Positions 56,959 through 64,000 of a stretch of DNA of 64,000 nucleotides are shown piece by piece; positions within the stretch are counted from its first letter, which is position 1, and the number at the start of each line of letters is the position of its first letter. The position numbers and the translations under genes are program-made. The notes beneath the pieces were generated by a model that was given only the letters and a program-made list of their open reading frames with translations, did no database searches and was not told the DNA's origin. The stretch covers positions 65,397,787 through 65,461,786 of the forward strand of contig NC_088792.1 in the NCBI RefSeq assembly GCF_011386835.1. The letters are read 5' to 3'. The stretch is from Chrysemys picta bellii. Taxonomy: Eukaryota; Chordata; Testudines; Emydidae.

Positions 56959-57574
56959 TATAGTTATACTGGCAAAACTGTGCTTTTGCTGCTATAGCTT
57001 ATTCTGCTGGGGTTGGGGGCCGGGGGGAGGAGCTGTAATAAACTATGCTGGCAAAAACTCAGCTCCGCCGGTATAAACTGCATCTTCACTAGGAGCACTT
57101 TGCTGGTATAATACACCAGTTTAGCTACACTAACAACATGCTCCTAATATGAATCTGACCTTAAAGAACACAAAGTTCTCAGGGTCTTCTGATTAGAGTT
57201 TCTGTTCCCAGCCTAAGTAGTCACTGACACACCTAATCAGCGTAGTCCCTTAGAACTGTAAACCGTTCAGGGCAGCACGTCTCTTTTCTTTGTTTGTACA
57301 GCACCCATAGAATGGGGCTCTAATCTCAATTAGGGTGGTACCATACTATAACTATTTACTACTGGTTTTGCCAATTCAGTAAAGAGATGGAGTCTCACTA
57401 TAGGATACAAATATTTGTGCTTTAGTGGAGCAAATATGAAGGGAATGTACATACTAGACTTTACAGGTATATTAACTAGCTTGAGTTAGTTGGAAATCAA
57501 GTAACTCAAGATTAAAAAAGGCAAGTGTAGACAACGCTCTTGAAGCAAAGCCCATTGATATTGTCGGTAGTAGG
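56959..57574. other. Further MITE-like and ancient repeat fragments
   Basis: 56960-57170 includes 'ggcaaaactgtgcttttgct' and 'gccggtataaactgcatctt', which look like fragments of another cut-and-paste MITE, ends not resolved. 57265-57355 resembles the tail at 9066 ('tttgtacagcacccatagaa'). No gene. Confidence 0.4.
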
Positions 57575-58205
57575 GTGTTGTACTTAAAGTACTGCACAGG
57601 ATCTTTTCAGGGGGAATAAGGCAAAACGCCACATTTATTAGTAATACATGTATTCATTAACCCTGTATTATATGCATATAATATATTACACTCACACTCT
57701 CACACACACACACACACAAACACACTCCGTCTTGTTGTTACCAATTAGTTGCTCCCCTTAACTTCACTGGCCAGGTGAGTTAGATGGGGGAGGAGGTGGA
57801 GCCGGGCTTCTGCCGATCCGGATCCATGCTCCCATGGTGACAAGACGAGACCCGGGGTCCTCTGCAAGACACCTCACTTTTATAGCAGCTTTTCTCTTAT
57901 GCAAATCTATACCAGATTTAAACTTTGTGTCTGTGTCCATTGGTCCTTTGTGCTGCTTTCTTTTGAGTGTTGTCTCAATGCTGCAAAGAGGGTGTTTCCA
58001 AAAGAAGGTGCTTGCTTCTAACCCCCGAGGCCGTCAGTATGTCTGCTTGTCTTTAATGAGCCCACTTGACACGTTTTATTGTCCTTGGGTCTGGCTCCCA
58101 GCCCCTTTCCAACAGTTGAAGCTGTCTGGAGGTGCTGCCTTCCATGCCTTGCTCATCCACACCTCATTCATTCAACAGGGCAATTGATTAAGAGTGGGGG
58201 GGGAG
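57575..58205 (-). mobile_element. Candidate LTR (antisense), ends unresolved
   Basis: On the minus strand there is a TATA box 'gctgctataaaagtgagg' (near 57880-57897) followed about 220-300 bp later by a GT/TA-rich stretch and then 'gtggcgttttgccttattcc' near the right edge, an LTR-like order of promoter then polyadenylation-type region. A CA microsatellite lies at 57699-57718. I recall this as a turtle retroelement LTR but could not define its ends. The 117-codon open frame at 57834-58187 is probably not a gene. Confidence 0.35.
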
Positions 58206-58640
58206 AGCTCTTGTTTTACTGCTAGCAAAAAGAAATTTTCTTCTATCTTATTTTATCCTTAGGGGCTATAATATTATACCAAGGGCAATGCAAAGTTTCT
58301 AAATGAGGCTTTGATAAAAAGTCCCATGAAAACAGAGGTCACACATGGGTAGACCCACCACAAGGTTATATGAAGAGGCACAATGTAAAGTCATATGAAA
58401 ATTATCAGAGATTTATCTACAAGGGAGGCTGGTCTGGAAACAAGAAGCAAAGGCAGCAACTGTTAAAATCAGGTAGAAGACCCTGCTGCTGAAGATGGGA
58501 GGGATGACTGCTTTTCTAGGTGTCAGGTTAATAAATAGCAATACAAAATTAATGGGAGTTCTACCCACTTACACTAGAGCTCAATTTATGTCTACCTCCA
58601 ATGGGACTTTGGACACGGGGTAAGCAATTTGACTGTAGTA
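58206..58640. other. Unannotated spacer
   Basis: No gene; a possible ancient-repeat fragment at 58552-58625 ('ttaatgggagttctacccac', 'cctccaatgggactttggac'). Confidence 0.4.
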
Positions 58641-59469
58641 GGGTATGTCTACACTAGCAACACTAAGGCCTTGTTTATACCGGCAAGTTTCTGCACTGTA
58701 ACCACCGAGGTGTACACACTGTCAAGCCACTTAGTGCACAGAAACTGTGCAGTTGTGGCGCTCTAAAAAAACCACCCTGACGAGAGGCGTAGAGCTTTCT
58801 GCACTGGGGCTACAGTGCTGCGGTGCTACTGTAGACACCATGGCAATTACAGTGCTGCGATTGGCCTCCGGGAGGTGTCTCACAATGCCTATTCTCACCT
58901 CTCTCGTCATCAGTTTGAACTCTACCCTGCCCTGCCCTCAGGTGACCAACCGTCATCCCCGCCCCATACATTCCTTTGCAAATTTGAAAGTCCCCTTCCT
59001 GTTTGCTAGGTGATGCAGGCAGTAGTCTCACTGCATCTTTCCAGGTGGCCATTAACAGTAACTTTCCCACACCACTGTGCTGTCATGGGGTGGGGTGGGG
59101 AAACCATTGCTGCACACAGATGAGCCACATAGGGGCCAGGGCAGAAGCCGCAGGCTTGGAGAAGACCCTCCCTTGATTCCCTGCTCACCTCAGTAGCAAG
59201 ATATCTTCCATAATGATCACATCCTGTGGAAAGTGTGGGGACAGGAATGATTATCAGGCCCCCCCATGCCCAGTGTACAGCAGGGTCCAGGAAGAGAGAT
59301 TTCCCCTGCCTGCAACTACTCACCATTTTGGGGGGTCTTGTGGCTCATGTGTGCTTGCCTGGGGTCAGCTAGTTAGTGACAGGTGTGAGAGTACTGGCTG
59401 TGTTTTAAAGCACTGAATCAGTGTTGTCTGTGTTGCAATCAATACTGCTCCTGTAAAATGTTGCATTTA

Positions 59470-60024
59470 AACTTCACAGATGAGACCTTGGGAGCCCAGC
59501 CTCCCTCTTTGTTATCAGCGGCAGAACGGCTGCGCAGAATTAGAAAACAGCCAAGAAGAATCAAGGAGGACTTTCTCCGTGAGGTTATGATGCACTCCGC
59601 TGCTGAGAAAAAGGAACTGAAGGAGTGGTGAGACAGCGAGAAGAGGGACTGAAAGGAGAATGCGGCACACCAGAAAGAAGCCACAGATCGGCTCTTAAAC
59701 TTTATGGAGCGCCAAGTGAACACGCTCCAGGCGATACTAGCTCTTTAAACCGAGCAGCTCTGTGCCTGCCCTCCACTGCAGCTGCTGGCGTAAAACTCTT
59801 TCCCATGCACCCCCCGCACACCGCCAACATGTTATCAACCTCCTGGCTCCACTCTCTACCCACAGCATTCCACTCCTCCCTCCTCACAGTCCAGCACTGA
59901 GGACTCCCACTACCCACTGCACTCAACACCCATCCCTCTGCAGTTTGGCCCTGCTGAAGTACAGCATCCGCTACATTGTACTCCAAAGGAGAAGGGTGAG
60001 TATGATCCCTGGACATACACATAG
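59470..60024 (+). pseudogene. Harbinger Myb-like accessory protein, C-terminal remnant
   Basis: Harbinger elements encode a second, Myb/SANT-type DNA-binding protein that helps the transposase enter the nucleus and bind the ends (known for the superfamily). Here one frame from 59521 reads 'AERLRRIRKQPRRIKEDFLR' followed by a Glu/Lys-rich 'SAAEKKELKEW', then after stops 'MERQVNTLQAILAL' and a Pro-rich tail. This is the coiled-coil and tail end that follows the SANT domain in the family. TGA codons after 'KEW' (near 59629) and further on break it. The N-terminal SANT domain is not recognisable. Confidence 0.6.
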
Positions 60025-60280
60025 CTGTAGCCATCCCAGGACCTCTCCTCCTCTGGAGACCTTCCCTGCTGATGAATTTTTTCGTTTGATTCTCTCCTTG
60101 GGTTGTTGTCTTTTAATAAAAGAATTGTGTTGGTTTGAAAGCACTCTTTATTCTATTAAGTGAAAGCAAAAAGAGCCTGCAAAGCAACATACAATTATAT
60201 TAAGCCCTCTTCTTGCATCATGTGCACCAATCACCTCTTAGCATTACAGGCACTGCAATCCTGAGCATAGCAACAAATAT

Positions 60281-61170
60281 TTAGTGGCTTTCAGCTTCAA
60301 ATTGCTGCCCCAAGGCATCCCTGATCCTTATGACCCTGCACTGTGCCCCTCTAATAGCCCTGGTCTCTGGCGGTTCAAACTCAACCTCCAGGCACTGAGC
60401 CTCTGCGGTCCAGCCCTGAGTGATGCTTTCACCCTTCCCGTCACAAATATTATAGCGAATACAGCATTCAGCTAAGCATAGGAATAGTGTAATTGGCCAT
60501 GTCCAGCTTCCCAGACAGGCATCACCAACAGGCTTTTAAACAGCCATATGCACACTCAAGTCATTCTGCACTTGCTCAGCCTGTTATTGAACCTCTCCTT
60601 GCTGTTGTCAAGTTGCCCCATGTGTGGTTTCATAAGTCATGGCATTAAGGGGTAGGCAGGGTCTCCCAGGATCACAATGGGCATTTCAACTTCCCCTACG
60701 GTGATCTTCTGGTCCAGGAAGAAAGTCCCTGCTTGCAGCTTCTTGAACAGACCAGTGTTCTGAAAGATGCATGCATCATGCACCTTTCCAGACAAATCTG
60801 CATTAATGTCTGTGAAATGCCCCCAGTGATCCACAAGTGCCTGGAGAACCATTGAGAAATACCCCTTGCAATTAACATACTCGGTGGCTAGGTAGTCTTG
60901 GGCCAAAATTGGAACGTGCGTGCCATCTATTGCCCGTGCGCAGTTAGGGAAGCCCATTTGTGCAAAGCCATCCACAACGTCACGCACATTGCCCAGTCAT
61001 GGTCTTTCGGAGCAGGATGCGATTAATGGCCCCGCACACTTCCGTCAACACGAGTCCAACGGTCGACTTTCCCACTCCGAACTGGTTAGCGACCGATTGA
61101 TAGCAGTCTGGAGTAGCCAGCTTCTACAGTGCACTCACCATGTGCTTCTCCAGCGACAGGGCACCTCTCA
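60281..61170 (-). pseudogene. Harbinger (HARBI1-like) DDE transposase, broken
   Basis: The transposase cuts and pastes the element at TWA sites. The open part (60637-60987) gives 'FPNCARAIDGTHVPI' with the first catalytic Asp at residue 21, 'KGYFSMVLQALVDHWG', 'DINADLSGKVHDACIF', and 'VILGDPAYPLMP' with the second Asp at residue 109. A TGA then stands where the family has Trp. 'LMKPHMGQLDNSKERFNNRL' follows, and the third catalytic block (VECAFG in relatives) is crossed by a one-base deletion near 60555. In the next frame 'YNICDGKGE' resembles HNICxxKGE of relatives. The C-terminus ends at TAA 60281-60283. The N-terminal helix-turn-helix 'VANQFGVGKSTVGLVL' (about 61045-61095) is in another frame. 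So there are at least three lesions. Confidence 0.85.
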
Positions 61171-61785
61171 TTCTCGTGGCCTTGCACCAGAAGGGATCCA
61201 TTCCTGCAGCCTGAAAGAGGCAGGACATGCAAAACACAAACCATTGAAAGATGGTGCCAAATGCAGATGGAAGCACAGGGATTGCTGGGATGCGAAGCAA
61301 TACATCAGGGGGCATTGGGACTAGACCAAGGATGCCCCGCAACTCCCTCCACTATCCCACAAGTATTAGTGGCAAAAGAGAAAGAAGTGCTCTGTGGGAT
61401 AGCTGCCCAGAGTGCACCGCTCCGAATAGTGCCGCAAGTGTGAATACGCTATTGCGCAGGCAGCTGTCAGTGTGAACAGACAACAATTTTCCTTCTGCAC
61501 TCTGAGCAGCGCTGTAACTTTGTCAGTGTAGACGTGCCCTAAAGCAGCACAGCGATAGCCCTATACTGTAGACACCACAGTGATGGCAGGGGTTCTTCCA
61601 TTACTGTAGTAAATCCACTTCTCTGAGAGGCAGGAACTAAGTTGATGGAAGAATTCTTCTATCATCCCAGCAGTTTCTACACTGGGGCTTAGGGCAGCTC
61701 AACATCATCGCCCAGGGGGTTAAATTTTTCATTGCCCTGAGCAATGTTGTTAAGCTGACCTAACTTTGCAGCGTGGACCAGCCCA

Positions 61786-61905
61786 TAGTCCTGCTCTACA
61801 CTAGAAAATTAAGTCAGTTTAACTATGTCAGTCAAAGGTGTGAAAAATCCATACAGCGAGCAGCATCATTGAACCAATCTAAGTCCTTGTGTAGACCTAG
61901 CTAGA
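61786..61905. mobile_element. Harbinger-related MITE, short
   Basis: 'tcctgctctacactagaaaa' at the left and 'gtccttgtgtagacctag' at the right form imperfect inverted ends of the same type as the neighbouring MITEs, abutting the one that ends at 61784. The target duplication is not clear. Confidence 0.5.
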
Positions 61906-62640
61906 GCTGGTAGGGTGTTTTGTCCTTTTTCCGTACAACTTCATTCAAAAGCATAATGCTTGTCTGGTTTCACCCACATAGTAGGTGCTGGTGCATTTGA
62001 TGCACAGGATGATACACACCACAGGTTGATAGGCATGTGTAGGACCCCTGGATCAACACTACATAGTCAGATGTGTTTCTTTAATAAAAAACAAAATACA
62101 TAAATAGGACTCTTCCACTACAATTATAGAACACATTCACCTGTATGGCAGCTGTGAAACAAATACCAAATAATGGTGCAGAACAATTTCTTTAAACAGT
62201 GTCCCCCTTACTTTACATATGGGCGAAGGAAACCTAGCAGTAAGCCAATCTCAGCCAAATTAAAATATATTTGGTATCTAAAAAGAATCAGTCATGATTT
62301 CCTTGTGCTCAATGCTGATGTTTCTTCAGACTGCAACTTTACTCTGTTCAACATAACATATGGAGGTAAAATTCCTCAATAATTTAGTCTTGTTTTTCAT
62401 ATATGCAGAACTTGTTCTGCAACAGTTACAGCAGCAGGGAATATTGTAGTAGTGAGCAGGCAAGTTCTTAAGAAATGTTGAATCCTGAGGCTAAATTTCA
62501 CCTACTTTACACTTATTCTAATTAGCTTGAATAACTGCATAATGAGTAGTTAGAGGTTTCTATACTTCACCTCCCGTGTTATAATCTGAACTAGAGGCCT
62601 GATTTATTGTGCTGAAGATTTAATGCCCCTCCACTGAAGT
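61906..62640. other. Unannotated spacer
   Basis: No gene; possible ancient-repeat fragment near 62595-62645. Confidence 0.4.
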
Positions 62641-62649
62641 TAACAAACA

Positions 62650-64000
62650 TCTTAAGAAATGGTTTAAAAAGGTGACTTTAAGAGCAGGAAGACGACTAAT
62701 TAGCTGTATTTTAAAGGCGGCTTATTTAGTGCACAGGAACAAGCCATCCCAATGTGCAGAAAGAATAGTAAATATGGCAGGCGCCCAGCTTGGCTTAACA
62801 GAGAAATCTTCGGTGAGCTTAAACACAAAAAGGAAGCTTACAAGAAGTGGAAACTTGGACAGATAACTAGGGAGTATAAAAATATTGCTCGAGCATGTAG
62901 GGGTGTAATCAGGAAGGCCAAAGCGCAATTGGAGTTGCAGCTAGCAAGGGATGTGATGGGTAACAAGAAGGGTTTCTACAGCTATGTTAGCTACAAGAAG
63001 GTGGTAAGGGAAAGTGTGGAACCCTTACTGAATGGGGAAGGCAACCTTGTGACAAATGACGTGGAAAAAGCTGAAGTACTCAATTTTTTTTTGTCTTGGT
63101 CTTCAAAGACAAGGTGAGCTCCCAGACTGCTGCACTGGGCAGCACAGTATGGGAAGGAGATGAGCAGCCCTCAATGGTGGAAGAGCAGATTATGGACTAT
63201 TTAGAAAAACTGGACACACACAAGTCCATGGGTCCGGATCTAATGCATCTGAGGGTGCTGAGGGAGTTGGCTGATGTGATTGTAAGCCATTGGCCATTCT
63301 CTTCGAAAACTCGTGGTGATCAGGGGAGGTCCCGGATGACTGGAAAAAGGCTAATGTAGTGTCCATCTTTAAAAAAGGGAAGGAGGAGGATCGGGGAACT
63401 ACAGGCCAGTCAGCCTCACCTCAGTCCCTGGAAAAATCATGGAGCACGTCCGCAAGGAATTCATTTTGAAGCACTTGGAGGAGAGAAAGGTGATCAGGAA
63501 CAGTCAACATGGATTCACCAAGGGCAAGTCATATCTGACCAACCTAATTGCCTTCTATGACGAGACCACTGGCTCTGTGGATATGATATTCCTTCACTTT
63601 AGCAAAGATTTTGATACAGTCTCCCACAGTATTCTTGCCAGCAAGTTAAAGAAGTATGGATAGGATGAATGGACTATAAGGTGGATAGAAAGCTGGCTAG
63701 ATCAACGGCTGGATGTCTAGTTGGCAGCGGAGTGCCCCAGGGGTTGGTCTGGGGACCAGTTTTGTTCAACGTCTTCATTAATGATCTGGATGATAGGATG
63801 GATTGCACCCTCTGCAAGTTCACAGAGGACACTAAACTGGGGGGGGAGGTAGATACGCTGGAGAGTAGGGATAGGTTCCAGAGTGACCTAGACAAATTGG
63901 AGGATTGGGCCAAAAGAAATCTGATGTGGTTCAACAAGGACAAGTGCAGTTAGGACAGAAGAATCCCATGCATTGCTACAGGCAAGGGACCGACTGGCTA
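62650..64000 (+). mobile_element. CR1 LINE, runs off the window end
   Basis: Starts 5'-truncated near 62650-62680, after the endonuclease domain, and covers the linker and RT region up to the window edge. Opposite orientation to the copies at 18452 and 24664 and somewhat more damaged. Confidence 0.88.
62690..64000 (+). pseudogene. CR1 reverse transcriptase, multiple frameshifts
   Basis: Pieces in alternating frames follow CR1 order: 'RRPAWLNREIFGELKHKKEA' (62752-63117 frame), 'YLEKLDTHKSMGPDLMHLRV' (63096-63359), '[20 protein letters not shown]' with palm motif A 'FLHFSKDFD' (63439-63663), then 'GSGVPQGLVWGPVLFNVFIN' and motif C 'FTED' (63669-63953). CR1 normally has FLDFSKAFD and FADD, so both the motif-A Asp and one of the motif-C pair are altered. 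At least three frame changes and a TAG after 'KKYG' (63661-63663) break it. A further stop follows 'DKCS'. The 3' part lies beyond the window. Confidence 0.88.

Larger units (their letters stand above)
58667..61539. mobile_element. PIF/Harbinger DNA transposon, 2.87 kb, degenerate
   Basis: The left end is GGCCTTGTTTATAC and the right end GTGTAGACGTGCCC, imperfect inverted repeats of the GGGC-TTGTCTACAC type. TAA is on both sides (58664-58666 and 61540-61542). It keeps remains of both Harbinger genes: a Myb-like accessory gene on the plus strand (59470-60024) and the DDE transposase on the minus strand (60281-61170), pointing toward each other as in other Harbinger elements. It lies inside an older MITE with related ends. 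Confidence 0.82.
58641..61784. mobile_element. Harbinger-type MITE split by a larger Harbinger element
   Basis: The left 26 bp (58641-58666, 'gggtatgtctacactagcaa') and the right part (61540-61784, ending 'gcgtggaccagccc') are the two halves of one MITE. Removing the element at 58667-61539 and one TAA rejoins them. The inner part has 'agttgatggaagaattcttc', comparable with the MITE at 55977. The outer 3-bp duplication is unclear. Confidence 0.7.

Noticed and set aside
57834..58187. A 117-codon open frame that looks like a possible membrane protein
   Set aside because: Lies in a stretch that resembles an LTR and has no known relatives that I recognise; no splice or start context supports it.
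1..64000. CRISPR arrays, bacterial operons, tRNA or rRNA genes
   Set aside because: None seen; direct repeats here are target duplications and minisatellites, and the sequence is clearly vertebrate.

Overview
The window is vertebrate nuclear DNA, most likely from a turtle (cryptodire-like). The basis is its repeats: several CR1 LINE copies, a Cry-type tRNA SINE tail ending in a CR1-like 3' end, a Penelope-like element (PLE) with a GIY-YIG endonuclease, many hAT miniature elements with perfect 8-bp target duplications, a Harbinger element with related MITEs, and old L2 and MIR remnants. I recognised these families from memory; no search was run. I find no intact host protein-coding gene, tRNA, rRNA or CRISPR array. 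Every recognisable coding stretch is a decayed transposon gene.

Layout. 1-3640 is non-coding and richer in CpG than the rest. It ends in a CpG-island-like promoter region (about 2780-3630) with eight CCAAT boxes, an octamer, two CACGTG E-boxes, GC boxes and a TATA box; this is the only strong host-gene signal. 3640-8200 is AT-rich and quiet, with one CR1 3' tail. 8200-13060 holds two hAT elements, a SINE tail, a decayed LINE reverse transcriptase and a PLE tail. 13060-18450 is mostly unique, with a possible conserved enhancer near 14.9-15.2 kb and a tiny ribozyme-bearing PLE derivative. 18450-25690 has two CR1 copies around a hAT that sits in an older CR1. 27.5-41.1 kb holds a PLE tail, an LTR with a nested hAT, a 1.1-kb hAT, a 1.84-kb PLE with reverse transcriptase and endonuclease, and a head-to-head palindromic PLE derivative. 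41-52 kb is mostly unique, with L2 and old CR1 remnants. 52.17-54.67 kb is a solo LTR containing a hAT that itself contains another hAT, plus a second LTR-like insert. 55.97-61.9 kb is a Harbinger region: three or more MITEs, one split by a 2.87-kb Harbinger with broken transposase and Myb-like genes. 62.64-64.0 kb is a CR1 running off the end.

How the parts relate. The window is a record of insertion into insertion. Target duplications give the order of events with good confidence (LTR, then hAT, then hAT; MITE, then Harbinger; older repeat, then PLE). The most interesting signals are hammerhead-ribozyme-like motifs in six PLE-derived copies, of which two keep every core residue; a palindromic PLE copy carrying two facing ribozyme motifs; hAT families with different ends sharing the same internal modules; and the CCAAT-box cluster at about 3 kb. 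The PLE-hammerhead link is already described in the literature, so the novelty lies in the particular arrangements.
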